From the NCBI GenBank assembly GCA_023052935.1, contig CM041292.1:80672169-80736168 (forward strand): a DNA stretch of 64,000 nucleotides, in the 5' to 3' direction. The stretch is from Piezodorus guildinii (Eukaryota; Arthropoda; Insecta; Hemiptera; Pentatomidae). Below the pieces are notes generated by a model. It worked only from the letters and a program-made list of their open reading frames with translations. It searched no databases and was not told where the DNA came from. The position numbers and the translations under genes are program-made. Below, piece after piece: positions 11,546-22,870 of this stretch. Numbering within the stretch: position 1 is the stretch's first letter; each line of letters starts with the position of its first letter.

Positions 11546-13015
11546 AGCCTAGTAAAGGATAACTTAGCCATAGAAAAAAAAAGATAAGACAACTTAAAAA
11601 TACTTATTTAGTCATGAATTGAAAAATAACACAAAAGTCACTATCATCTATATTTTTTTATATATTTTATATTTATATATTTTTTATCATCTATATCTTT
11701 TTATAGCATAATTGAAACTTTTAAAATAAGCTTAGCACTACCATTTTATATTAAGGAACGTAAAATGTCTAGCCCGAAAATAATTAGAGATGAAACTTAT
11801 CATCCACGTATATATTTTTTACATTACAAGGATGATTAATTATATATTTATAAAGAATCTTGAAATATATATTTTTTTCAAAAGGTGATACTGACCAAAA
11901 AAATCCATTTATCCACAAAGTGTAATGTAAAGATAATTATAATGTACATAATGAAAGAATGCCATAGCCATTGTAGTGAGTGTAACATATTGAAAAAGTT
12001 GGCATTATTCCACAGGGTTATTCTTCAAAGCATATGATTAATGGAAGTGCTAAGTTTAGAATCTCATGATAAATTTGAGCTCCACACATCCAAGTTTTAA
12101 AAACGCTTTGGGAGAATAAGTAACAAACACGACAATTCAAAATATCTTAATTGACTTCAATTAAAAAAGAAATTATAAAAAAATCAAATTTAAATAAACA
12201 ATAAAATAAAAAAAAGTCCTATTTCTACATTAATAATATTTAGTAACATTGAAATAAAGAAAATGACAGAACAACTAAGCACAAAACGCTACCCTCATAC
12301 TTCTGATTAGACATTTTGGCTCAAAAATTTTAATTTACTTATGTTTTATAAACATTACTCTATTTATGTTTTATTAAAGAATACGAAAGCATAAGTCATA
12401 TTCAGTAACAATCTACTAATATAAGGCCTTTTTCGACACTTTCCTACCTACTGTTACCGCCATAATCATTATAACTCCTTCCCAAAGGTTTAATATACGC
12501 TTCTGCTAATTTGCCCATTTTGTTTACCTCCAAACAAGGAGAGATAGTTGATTAGATATACAAATCAAATTTATTTTAGATGAAGTTATTTCAAAATCTA
12601 TCAGACAATTTGAATGAAGATGGTTATGTCGAGGATAGGCTAACGACGTGTTTACCAAGAAATTCATTTGTAATATAAAATATCATCTTCCTCTAGGGAT
12701 AATCATTATTTATATCATAACAGTTGATGTGTTCTTCAACTATCAAAGCATCATTGTTTATTCGCGATTGTTAAGATTTTTCCTTACAAGACTTATATTT
12801 ATGTTTTTCTTTATTCGTCTTATCTTTTTGCTTAAATTTTGTCATTGATTCTGTTGGTCCTTTAGGTGTGCATTTACAAATCTGTTTCTTTTTGTTTTTT
12901 TTGTGCTTGTATTTTGCTCTGGATTATAGACTATATTACATATTATAAGATATAACATAGAAATCTGTTGATAAAGAAAGTAATTGTATTGTAAATTTAT
13001 AATTTTTTAGGTCAA
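11546..13015. other. AT-rich unassigned DNA
   Basis: A 66-codon frame at 12648-12848 is Phe/Ile/Leu-rich low complexity and not called. Confidence 0.5.
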
Positions 13016-13135
13016 TATCATATGTCATCAAGATTGATAAGTACGCTGTGTATGAGAGCAACCCAATACAGTTGGGCAGCACGGTTTTTTTTTATTGTGA
13101 TTTTGATAAAATAAAGCATTTCTCTCTCCTTTTAT
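13016..13135 (+). mobile_element. LINE 3'-end fragment (Jockey-A)
   Basis: Matches 21550-21665, the 3' terminus of the Jockey-A copy split by the PLE: ATTGATAA.GTA.GCTGTGT, then TTGGGCAG.A, then AATAAAGCATTTC.CTCTC. It is a solo 3' UTR with AATAAA. Confidence 0.65.
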
Positions 13136-13307
13136 CCTGATACGAAAATATGAGTAAAATAAACGGAAAATAATTCATAAAAAATCTTAGCTTGGAGGAA
13201 TAGTATAGTGATCTAAAGATAAATCTATTCGTTTGTTAGATAAAGCTGTTTTTTACATTATTTATTATATTCAACAATCAATTGTATTGTTCAAAAAGAA
13301 AGGAAAA

Positions 13308-14440
13308 AAATCTGGTGCGGGCAACACACGACTTTTACTTACCTCCGTTTTTAAAATCGATTTTTAAGTACTTTCAAGTACAGTTAGAGATAAAAATAAG
13401 TGAAACCATTAAAGAATTAATTAACTTGAATTAATATAGAAACATGTGTTTTATTAAAAACTCTATTATATTATTATCTAAAATAATTAGTAAGTTTTAT
13501 CGGCTTTTTATTACTTTATCAATTTTACAAGCTTCTGTATAAGAAAATATATTTTCAAAAAATCTTTCTCTTTCTAGCGGTATATTATACGTCTATATTA
13601 CTGTTTATATGTTTAAAAACAAAATCGGGGCTCTCTGCTTCTTTGACAGGCCATCAGGTGGCAGCACGGTGAACATGAATTTCCCTTTTCGGGAACCCGA
13701 ATCAGTTAGTTGTATCGACATTTCATCACTTTCCATTACCTTTTACAATTCCGTGTATCAGATAATATTTTTTTATAAAATCTTTAGCTATCCAAATGAA
13801 TATTATACATCTATATTACTATTCTTGTGTTCAAAAACACAGAAAATGCATTAAAAAATATTTTTTCAGTTTTCTGATTTAACTGTTAATACAATTCGCC
13901 CAACATGCATATTAAGCTGTTATTTATAAATGGTAACAGGATAATATAGTTATTTTTATAGAATCTACAAAATCAAAGGTACTTTAGAGGAAGAAAATGT
14001 AAAATATTCGTATTTAAGCCCTGTCAAACTATTCCAATCAGAAAGAAAACCTACATTATATTAAAGCCCATTAAATTTTACATCCACATAGCGTTTTTAA
14101 TCAAAATCGTTAGAGCCGTTTTTGGGAAAATCATAAAAAAGGTGCAAAATGCATAGTATAAAGTGGCTGGTAAGCCGATTTTGATGAAAATGTTGATGTA
14201 ACATCTCGGGTATACAGATGTCTGAAATATGAAATTCAGACTTACCACACACACACAAACATACACACACACACACACACACACACGGATACGGACACGG
14301 ACACACAGACCTTTTTTCGGGACTTAGTTATTTGGACTCCGGAGACCCTAAAACGTGTATTTCCGTCGAAAACTGGAAGTCGAAAATTTTCTGAATCGCA
14401 ATACTTTCCCTAACTATATATTATGTTTATAGCTAAGTGA
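13308..14440 (+). repeat. Rep-A copy 2
   Basis: Near full-length: begins CTGGTGCGGGCAACACACG (13312), ends ATAGCTAAGTGAAAGTAA (14430-14448). A (CA)n microsatellite sits at 14245-14286, followed by the conserved block GACTCCGGAGACCCTAAAACG. The left-end TTTTACTTACCTC and right-end AAGTGAAAGTAA are roughly inverted, so short subterminal inverted repeats are possible. Confidence 0.85.
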
Positions 14441-14589
14441 AAGTAATAGAGTCCAGATAATCAATAAAATAATATATAGTACAAATGTAATATACAAAGT
14501 AGTATATATGAGCTCCTTTTCCACATGAAAAGTAACAGTCATGATAAAAGCTCTTTACTAAATGGCAAGTGAGAAAGAACGAACAAAAA

Positions 14590-15190
14590 ACAAAATATTA
14601 TGATAGATGTCAGAAGCATTTTAGCACCCATGGAAGCGAAGAAATTCAAAAGGAAAAGAAAACTTTGTTGATGAATGATGAAACTTGTGTGTTATTAGTC
14701 CATAATGATCCAAACGCTGCATCTTTTCATTCCTACATCACAGCCATCGAGGAATGGTGTCCAAACTGGAGGATTAAAAAAGCTCCTAAAAATCCCTCAA
14801 AATTACCTTTACCCTCCCTCGCAAACCGATGATCTTCTGTCCCACAGTATCCTTTAAGAACACCCACAACTGTAGGACAAATCCGATACCTAGGACTCCA
14901 TCTTGACAAACGTCTTACTTGGAATCCTCATACAAGACTTAAACGACAAGAAACTGCTCGTAGATACCGATTACTACAATACTTACTCGACAAACGTTCA
15001 AAACTTCCACTCCACTACATGAAGCTCATACATGTTACCATTATCAGGCCCATCTGGACATTTGGAATTGAGCTTTGAGGCTCTATTAAACCATCCAATT
15101 CTTCCCACATTCAATCCTCACAATCCAAAATCCTAAATTTTCTTTACTTCGTCACAAATAAAATCATTCATAACGAACATAATATTTTTT
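14590..15190 (+). mobile_element. Jockey-A LINE fragment, 5' portion of split copy
   Basis: Plus-strand decayed RT end: VHNDPNAASFHSY and EEWCPNWRIKKAP (matching CQNWRIKINA of the 5-kb copy), then RYLGLHLDKRLTWNPHT, KRQETARRYRLLQ, TIIRPIWTFGIEL, then a stop and QSSQSKIL. It breaks off at 15190, where the PLE block starts. The same protein continues at 21170 (TDLSLTGYTTFNSKL, corresponding to ADLPRSRYHSFHDKL of the 5-kb copy). Confidence 0.87.
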
Positions 15191-15274
15191 GGAACTTTTA
15201 AAAAAGCACATAATACCTTCCATTCATCATCTAAACCTTTTATTTCTTTAGTCCTTTAACATTTTTTTATTCAA

Positions 15275-15308
15275 GTCGACGTTTCGGGGTTGTTTCCCCA
15301 TTTTCAAG
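15275..15308 (-). ncRNA. PLE 3'-end stem with hammerhead-like border (left arm)
   Basis: Minus-strand mirror of 20998-21031: CTTGAAAAT, a perfect GGGG-AAACAA-CCCC hairpin, then GAAACGTCGAC. The CUGAUGA box is degenerate. Confidence 0.4.
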
Positions 15309-15635
15309 ACTGAAAACAATTTATACTTTTACTATTGAATAAAATCACATTATTTAAATATTTTTCCTTGAAAAATGAAGCTCAGCAATTTGTCATAATT
15401 ATTTTAAACTAACTATACTTTAATTACCTTATTCCTTGCTAGAACATTTTTCACATCTCATAGCCACTGCTACTTGTCTTGTATTGGCTCACTGTTTCCA
15501 TTATATTTCTATTTTAAACCTTTGTACCTTTTCAGTATTCCAGTGTAATCCTTGTGCTTATTTATTTATTTTTATTTTTACCTCTATTAATTATTTGTCC
15601 TAATTATGGTTATTGGGCTATTGTTTTATTTATTT

Positions 15636-16797
15636 TTAAAATTTTATCTTATTTATGATGTCTGTGTAATGTGTTCCTAAGTTTTTTGTATCTGTTTTAT
15701 AATTTATTGTCCTGCTATTATTTTTGGTTATGTGGATTGCTTCTAGTAGTTTTCTATTTCTATTATTTTGAGATGTGTCTAAAATTACTGCGTTTTCAAA
15801 GTTAAATTTGTGTTGTTTTATTATACTATGAGATGATAATGCTGTTACGTTTATGTTTTTTATATTTTTACAATTGGATATATGTTGGTTTATTCTTGTT
15901 TTTAATTTTTTAGATGTTTCTCCTATATATATGCTCTCACAATCTTTGCAGTCTATTTTGTATATTACATTTTGCTTATCCATTTTTTCTATTATGTCTT
16001 TCATTTTACTTAAATATTTTTCTAATTTGTTATTATTATATAGACCAAATGATATGTTTGGGTGATCATATTTTTTAAAAATACTTTTTATGGATTCTGT
16101 CAATTTAGGGATATATGTTAGTTTGTGGTATTTCTTGCTATTACTGTTGATATGCTGTTTATCGGTTTTTTCTTCTGACCTATCTATCATCTTATCATCT
16201 TTGAAAAATTGAGTTATAAATTTTTGTTTTGGTTTTTTTATTTTATTATTTAGATCTGTTTCTATGTTTTTACAATTTTCCTTTTGATTAGTAATTTTGT
16301 TATTATTTTTTGTTGTTGTTACTTCTTTTTTATAATTGTACCATAATTTATTAATAAGTATTTTTGGATAAAAGTTTTCTTTTAATATGTTATAAATTTC
16401 CAATTTTACATCTTTCATGAACTTTTCATCTGTAAGTTCTATTGCTCTATGTATATAATTTCTAGCTGTGTTTACTATTTGTGTTTTTGGGTGATTTGAA
16501 ATATAATTTAATATCCTATTGCTACTTGTCTCTTTTTTAGTCCATCTTGTACTGATTATATTGTTGTTTATTTGAATTTCTAAGTCAAGATATTTGATTT
16601 TATTGTTTATTGATTTTTCTATTGTAAATTGTATTTTTTTGTTGTAACTATTGAATATTTCTAAAATGTCTGTATATTGATTCTTATCTATTATTATAAT
16701 GAGGTCATCAATATATTTTTTTATTAATATTGGTTTAATTTTCAACTTTTCTATTTGTGTTGTTAATAGTTTATTTAAATATATCCCGCTAAGATTC
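15636..16797 (-). pseudogene. PLE polyprotein C-terminal half (RT palm end + GIY-YIG), left arm
   Basis: Minus-strand reading from the junction at ~16797 to the stop at 15636. It starts at VNLSGIYLNKLL, passes the RT catalytic box KYIDDLIIII (~16715), and continues through a Lys/Asn-rich linker. It ends in the Penelope GIY-YIG endonuclease domain: VIYKIDCKDCESIYIGETS with the CxxC insert, arginine in KTRINQH, and a downstream glutamate in LLEAIHI. The open frame really starts at 17138, but its first ~113 codons are antisense of the inverted N-terminal half and are not protein. The element would have reverse-transcribed its RNA at a nicked target; this half lacks fingers and the first palm boxes. 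Confidence 0.88.
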
Positions 16798-17890
16798 ACC
16801 GATAAAACCAATAAACCGGACATACCTAAAATAATAAGTAATAACATTAACAACAAAACGACATCACTTAATGCCAACAACATATTAAATGAATACCCAA
16901 TCATAAAAAATGACATATACAATAGGAACGAAGATGAAATGCTAAAAAAGTATAACAACTTATATAAGGTAAAAAATAGAGTTGAGAATAAAACAGAAAA
17001 AACAATACCTAATAATATAATTAACGTTTTATCATTAGGAGATAATTTTAGTTTTGACTTTAAAAATAAAGACAGAGATATAATTAAACTAATAATAGAC
17101 TTGGAAAACATATATGACAATATGCAAACTTCGGACAATCATAAAAATGCAACGAGGAACAAAATATGCACAATAATTAATAATTACATTTCTAATAACA
17201 AAAAACCAAATTCACCATTAAATATGCAAATTAATAAAGATTTGAAACAATTTAAACAATTTTTAAATACAAACAAAGATATCATAGTCATAAAATCCGA
17301 TAAAACTAAAAAACTTGCAATATTATATAAAAAAGAATACGAAGATAAAATGTCAGACCTACTAAATGAAAAAACCACATACAGAAAAATCAGAAATAAC
17401 CCAATAGCAGAGTTAACCGAAAAAATTAATACATTTGTTCAAAAAATACATAAATCTGGATATATAGATAAATTCACAAAAAATAAATTATTGGCTACAG
17501 ACAGTACAACACCACGCATACATGGACTTATAAAATTACATAAACAAAACAATAACTTAAGGCCAATAATCAATAACATAGACGGACCAAATGAAGCTTT
17601 ATCTAAATTTTTAAATCCTTCCCTTAATCAATTGAATAGAAATAATGAATATGACATAAAAAATGCAAGGGAGTTAAAAGAAATCCTCAAAAAAACAGAA
17701 TTAAAAGGGAAAAACTATGAAGTGATAAGTTTAGATGTAGTTTCACTCTTTACCAATATTCCCATTGAAGATTGTATCAAAATATTAGAAGATAATTGGG
17801 ATTCCATCAAAAACCATACACCAATAAAAGACAAAAAAATGTTCATTGAGGGAATAAATTTATGCACAAAATATAATTATTTCAAATATA
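16798..17890 (+). pseudogene. PLE polyprotein N-terminal half, left arm (inverted)
   Basis: Plus-strand part of a 405-codon frame (16699-17916), genuine from about 16800. It reads through VLSLGDNFSFDF, typical of Penelope N-terminal regions, then HGLIKLHKQNNNLRPIIN (fingers) and SLDVVSLFTNIPIED (RT box A, with the catalytic aspartate). It breaks at 17890 inside FKY, where it meets inverted C-half sequence; the last codons (YNCTIIY) are antisense. The N-terminus before FTDKTNK is absent in every copy. Confidence 0.87.
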
Positions 17891-19505
17891 AGTATAATTG
17901 TACCATAATTTATTAATAAGTATTTTTGGATAAAAGTTTTCTTTTAATATGTTATAAATTTCCAATTTTACATCTTTCATGAACTTTTCATCTGTAAGTT
18001 CTATTGCTCTATGTATATAATTTCTAGCTGTGTTTACTATTTGTGTTTTTGGGTGATTTGAAATATAATTTAATATCCTATTGCTACTTGTCTCTTTTTT
18101 AGTCCATCTTGTACTGATTATATTGTTGTTTATTTGAATTTCTAAGTCAAGATATTTGATTTTATTGTTTATTGATTTTTCTATTGCAAATTGTATTTTT
18201 TTGTTGTAACTATTGAATATTTCTAAAATGTCTGTATATTGATTCTTATCTATTATTATAATGAGGTCATCAATATATTTTTTTATTAATATTGGTTTAA
18301 TTTTCAACTTTTCTATTTGTGTTGTTAATAGTTTATTTAAATATATCCCGCTAAGATTCACCGATGAAACTCCCCCCATAGGTAATCCATTTAATTGTTT
18401 GTAATATTCATTTGTATATTTGAAATAATTATATTTTGTGCATAAATTTATTCCCTCAATGAACATTTTTTTGTCTTTTATTGGTGTATGGTTTTTGATG
18501 GAATCCCAATTATCTTCTAATATTTTGATACAATCTTCAATGGGAATATTGGTAAAGAGTGAAACTACATCTAAACTTATCACTTCATAGTTTTTTCCCT
18601 TTTAATTCTGTTTTTTTGAGGATTTCTTTTAACTCCCTTGCATTTTTTATGTCATATTCATTATTTCTATTCAATTGATTAAGGGAAGGATTTAAAAATT
18701 TAGATAAAGCTTCATTTGGTCCGTCTATGTTATTGATTATTGGCCTTAAGTTATTGTTTTGTTTATGTAATTTTATAAGTCCATGTATGCGTGGTGTTGT
18801 ACTGTCTGTAGCCAATAATTTATTTTTTGTGAATTTATCTATATATCCAGATTTATGTATTTTTTGAACAAATGTATTAATTTTTTCGGTTAACTCTGCT
18901 ATTGGGTTATTTCTGATTTTTCTGTATGTGGTTTTTTCATTTAGTAGGTCTGACATTTTATCTTCGTATTCTTTTTTATATAATATTGCAAGTTTTTTAG
19001 TTTTATCGGATTTTATGACTATGATATCTTTGTTTGTATTTAAAAATTGTTTAAATTGTTTCAAATCTTTATTAATTTGCATATTTAATGGTGAATTTGG
19101 TTTTTTGTTATTAGAAATGTAATTATTAATTATTGTGCATATTTTGTTCCTCGTTGCATTTTTATGATTGTCCGAAGTTTGCATATTGTCATATATGTTT
19201 TCCAAGTCTATTATTAGTTTAATTATATCTCAGTCTTTATTTTTAAAGTCAAAACTAAAATTATCTCCTAATGATAAAACGTTAATTATATTATTAGGTA
19301 TTGTTTTTTCTGTTTTATTCTCAACTCTATTTTTTACCTTATATAAGTTGTTATACTTTTTTAGCATTTCATCTTCGTTCCTATTGTATATGTCATTTTT
19401 TATGATTGGGTATTCATTTAATATGTCGTTGGCATTAAGTAATGTCGTTTTGTTGTTAATGTTATTACTTATTATTTTAGGTATGTCCGGTTTATTGGTT
19501 TTATC
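17891..19505 (-). pseudogene. PLE polyprotein, longest contiguous piece (right copy)
   Basis: Minus-strand, from 19505 down to 17891: N-terminal region, fingers, box A, and the only GLPMGG palm box in the window (18362-18388), on to KYIDDL and LWYNY. Two lesions break it. A TGA stop at ~19230 comes from AGA to TGA relative to the left arm. A one-base A insertion near 18590-18598 separates the 206- and 233-codon frames. The piece ends at 17891 without the GIY-YIG domain. It shows the native order of the RT boxes, against which the two chimeric halves can be read. Confidence 0.88.
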
Positions 19506-20670
19506 GGTGAATCTTAGCGGGATATATTTAAATAAACTATTAACAACACAAATAGAAAAGTTGAAAATTAAACCAATATTAATAAAAAAATATATTGATG
19601 ACCTCATTATAATAATAGATAAGAATCAATATACAGACATTTTAGAAATATTCAATAGTTACAACAAAAAAATACAATTTACAATAGAAAAATCAATAAA
19701 CAATAAAATCAAATATCTTGACTTAGAAATTCAAATAAACAACAATATAATCAGTACAAGATGGACTAAAAAAGAGACAAGTAGCAATAGGATATTAAAT
19801 TATATTTCAAATCACCCAAAAACACAAATAGTAAACACAGCTAGAAATTATATACATAGAGCAATAGAACTTACAGATGAAAAGTTCATGAAAGATGTAA
19901 AATTGGAAATTTATAACATATTAAAAGAAAACTTTTATCCAAAAATACTTATTAATAAATTATGGTACAATTATAAAAAAGAAGTAACAACAACAAAAAA
20001 TAATAACAAAATTACTAATCAAAAGGAAAATTGTAAAAACATAGAAACAGATCTAAATAATAAAATAAAAAAACCAAAACAAAAATTTATAACTCAATTT
20101 TTCAAAGATGATAAGATGATAGATAGGTCAGAAGAAAAAACCGATAAACAGCATATCAACAGTAATAGCAAGAAATACCACAAACTAACATATATCCCTA
20201 AATTGACAGAATCCATAAAAAGTATTTTTAAAAAATATGATCACCCAAACATATCATTTGGTCTATATAATAATAACAAATTAGAAAAATATTTAAGTAA
20301 AATGAAAGACATAATAGAAAAAATGGATAAGCAAAATGTAATATACAAAATAGACTGCAAAGATTGTGAGAGCATATATATAGGAGAAACATCTAAAAAA
20401 TTAAAAACAAGAATAAACCAACATATATCCAATTGTAAAAATATAAAAAACATAAACGTAACAGCATTATCATCTCATAGTATAATAAAACAACACAAAT
20501 TTAACTTTGAAAACGCAGTAATTTTAGACACATCTCAAAATAATAGAAATAGAAAACTACTAGAAGCAATCCACATAACCAAAAATAATAGCAGGACAAT
20601 AAATTATAAAACAGATACAAAAAACTTAGGAACACATTACACAGACATCATAAATAAGATAAAATTTTAA
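19506..20670 (+). pseudogene. PLE polyprotein C-terminal half, right arm
   Basis: Plus-strand mirror of 15636-16797: VNLSGIYL, KYIDDL, linker, GIY-YIG with YIGET and CKDC, stop at 20670. Its 500-codon frame also has an antisense N-terminus (19168-19505). It differs from the left arm at only a few residues, all seen in the antisense part (for example ISQSLF for ISLSLF). The domain content is RT fragment plus endonuclease, the signature of Penelope-like elements among insects. Confidence 0.88.
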
Positions 20671-20997
20671 AAATAAATAAAACAATAGCCCAATAACCAT
20701 AATTAGGACAAATAATTAATAGAGGTAAAAATAAAAATAAATAAATAAGCACAAGGATTACACTGGAATACTGAAAAGGTACAAAGGTTTAAAATAGAAA
20801 TATAATGGAAACAGTGAGCCAATACAAGACAAGTAGCAGTGGCTATGAGATGTGAAAAATGTTCTAGCAAGGAATAAGGTAATTAAAGTATAGTTAGTTT
20901 AAAATAATTATGACAAATTGCTGAGCTTCATTTTTCAAGGAAAAATATTTAAATAATGTGATTTTATTCAATAGTAAAAGTATAAATTGTTTTCAGT

Positions 20998-21031
20998 CTT
21001 GAAAATGGGGAAACAACCCCGAAACGTCGAC
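20998..21031 (+). ncRNA. PLE 3'-end stem with hammerhead-like border (right arm)
   Basis: CTTGAAAAT, then GGGGAAACAACCCC (perfect 4-bp helix), then GAAACGTCGAC, about 330 nt after the stop codon. PLE terminal repeats are known to carry hammerhead ribozymes. Here the stem II/GAAAC part is excellent but the CUGAUGA core is altered, so activity is doubtful. Confidence 0.4.
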
Positions 21032-21167
21032 TTGAATAAAAAAATGTTAAAGGACTAAAGAAATAAAAGGTTTAGATGATGAATGGAAGGTATTATGTGC
21101 TTTTTTAAAAGTTCCAATTAAGAAAACTTCCAAAAAAATTAAAAAAGAAAAGTAAATAATATTTTTT

Positions 21168-21675
21168 TTTTTTACAGACCTTTCTCTCACCGGATATACT
21201 ACTTTCAATTCCAAACTCCCAACCCACATAAACCCTCTTGTCCGCGGCCTATTAACCTTACATATTCCTGATAACCCTCTGAGACGATTGAGAAAAAATA
21301 TGGCTTCGGGATCTACTTGCTTAAATAAAAATTGAAGTTCTACCGCTAGTTAGTTTCTTCACCAGCCTTTTTACGTCATTTATTATAATTCAACACTTTT
21401 ACTACTTGTTGTATTTATGTTATATACCGTTGTAAAAAAAGGTCTAAATTTCAAATATAGTGGTAGAGGGAAATAAAATAAAATAATGTAAATAGCTAAA
21501 AGAGAAAAAAAATTGTAATAATTATAAATTTTTATTAGAATAGGAAAAAAAAATTGAAAATGTATGTGAAATATGTCCAAGGGATTGATAAAGTATGCTG
21601 TGTTATGTAAGAAACCCGATGTATTTGGGCAGGATTGCCAAATAAATAAAGCATTTCCCTCTCAATAAAATATTA
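21168..21675 (+). mobile_element. Jockey-A LINE fragment, 3' portion of split copy
   Basis: Continues the copy broken at 15190: TDLSLTGYTTFNSKLPTH, INPLVRGLL, LHIPDNPLRRLRKN, then a 3' UTR ending AATAAAGCATTTCCCTCTC near 21665. The same 3' end is present at 13016-13135. Together with 14590-15190 this gives a pre-insertion LINE fragment of about 1.1 kb. Confidence 0.85.
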
Positions 21676-21779
21676 AAAAACAAAACAATAGTCCTCGTTC
21701 CACAATGCAACCAAATGTTCGGTTATGAAAGGTGCAATCAAAGACCACCAAATCGCGTTTAAAGTTGTTAGGCTTAGAG

Positions 21780-22010
21780 AGTAACCAATTCATAAAAGGC
21801 TAATATGCACTGAACCCACGGATAGACCAAGAGGTAGTCCGAGTCGTATGTGGGAGGATCGTGTTAAAGCTGATCTCGGAGGCTTGAGCTTGAACTGTGG
21901 TCATTAGACGGACTAATGTAGACAAATATTGATGATAGCATCGAATCTTTGGGATAGGCTTAGCCTTAAAAAGCCTTAATTAAATGAGAACCAATTGTCA
22001 AGGAAAGGTG
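21780..22010 (+). mobile_element. Decayed RTE/CR1-type LINE C-terminus
   Basis: Reads GRPRGSPSRMW-like: DRPRGSPSRMWEDRVKADL, then GLSLN and later LWDRLS. The GRP-R-W-D-V--DL pattern is common at the end of RTE/CR1-type proteins. Short and stop-ridden. The clade is not certain. Confidence 0.45.
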
Positions 22011-22074
22011 TATCACAAAAAATAAATACTTATATATTTCTTACTAATATCAATACACAAAACTTAAATTATTT

Positions 22075-22236
22075 ATGATGAAATATTTCTCAAAATTCGG
22101 TATTTAAGTCCCGTCAGACTATCTTAATGAGAATTAAATCTATCTTATATAAAATAAAGAATTTAATTAAATAATGATATAACGAGTTTTAGCAGAACCT
22201 TTGGAGCCGTTTTTGAGAAGTTTGAGAGAGAATCGA
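22075..22236 (+). repeat. Rep-A fragment
   Basis: Aligns to the middle of Rep-A: GTATTTAAGTCCCGTCAGAC, TATAACGAGTTT, GGAGCCGTTTTTGAGAA. No ends. Confidence 0.7.
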
Positions 22237-22274
22237 TTATTTGAAAAAAAAAAAAAAAAGGAAACTAATAGTGT

Positions 22275-22420
22275 TTTTAGTTGACATTTGAAATCGTCTA
22301 ATTTTAATTAATTTCGCAGCGAAAAATTTTTAGGTTTCATGATTTTTTTACAAGTGATTCTTTATACTTTCCTAAATTTAAAAACGTGTATAAATCATTT
22401 TTATGACAGGTACTTATAGT
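22275..22420 (+). repeat. Rep-C copy
   Basis: Short dispersed repeat: TTTGAAATCGTCTAATTTTAATTAAT then TTTC(A)TGATTTTT and TCTTTATACTTTCC. Related stretches lie at 38845 and 61125, with inverse ends at 22745 and 45880. Confidence 0.55.
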
Positions 22421-22744
22421 TTTTCTAACAGATAATGATGTGCTAAACATTTTTACTCACACCACATGATCAAAATACAGAAGAAAATTGTTTTAAAATT
22501 CTCGAATATAATACAAAGAACGAGTCCTTAAGCGATGACTAAGCTATATTAGAAAAAAATATTAGAGGTGAGTCCGTTTTATAAACTTTAAACTCGCTAA
22601 AAGTCTTGACTTTTCCTAATTTCTGAGATTTTTGTATACCATTTTCTTCAATTTTTAGGTAAAGTGTTAGGAGAAAAAAAATTTAGAGCATTTCTTAATC
22701 ATAGTAATATTTATTATTTTGATTTAATATATGAAAAATTGAGT

Positions 22745-22870
22745 TAGGGCCAGACTTGTTTTCAGCCGCGAAGTCTTCAGACTTGAAATGGCTGCAAAAC
22801 TACAAGTATTAACTCGAAAAATGTTCAATCCACTGTTTTTAATTTGGAAAAGGATGGTGAACAACTGGTA
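22745..22870 (-). repeat. Rep-C end, inverted
   Basis: Shares TTAG..GCGAAG and GGCTGCAAAACTACAAGTATT with the 45.9-kb and (inverse) 61.2-kb copies. With 22275-22420 it forms a loose inverted pair ahead of a Rep-A copy. Confidence 0.45.

Larger units (their letters stand above)
15191..21155. mobile_element. Two Penelope-like element copies as a giant inverted repeat
   Basis: Positions 15189-17890 and 18415-21117 are reverse complements, the paired coordinates summing to 36306 over most of the length (36305 inside a 1-nt indel near 18590). Only a few substitutions are evident, so arm identity is above 99%. The spacer 17891-18414 is unpaired but is itself the PLE palm region. Each arm is a chimera: a C-terminal half joined head-on to an inverted N-terminal half. 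The block interrupts a Jockey-A LINE, with ATAATATTTTTT repeated on both sides (15179-15190, 21156-21167) as a candidate target duplication. No copy has an intact ORF. Confidence 0.9.

Noticed and set aside
16800..17138. First ~113 codons of the 500-codon frame at 15636-17138 (and its mirror 19168-19505)
   Set aside because: They are the antisense of the inverted PLE N-terminal half. The hydrophobic, membrane-like look comes from reading AT-rich coding sequence backwards.
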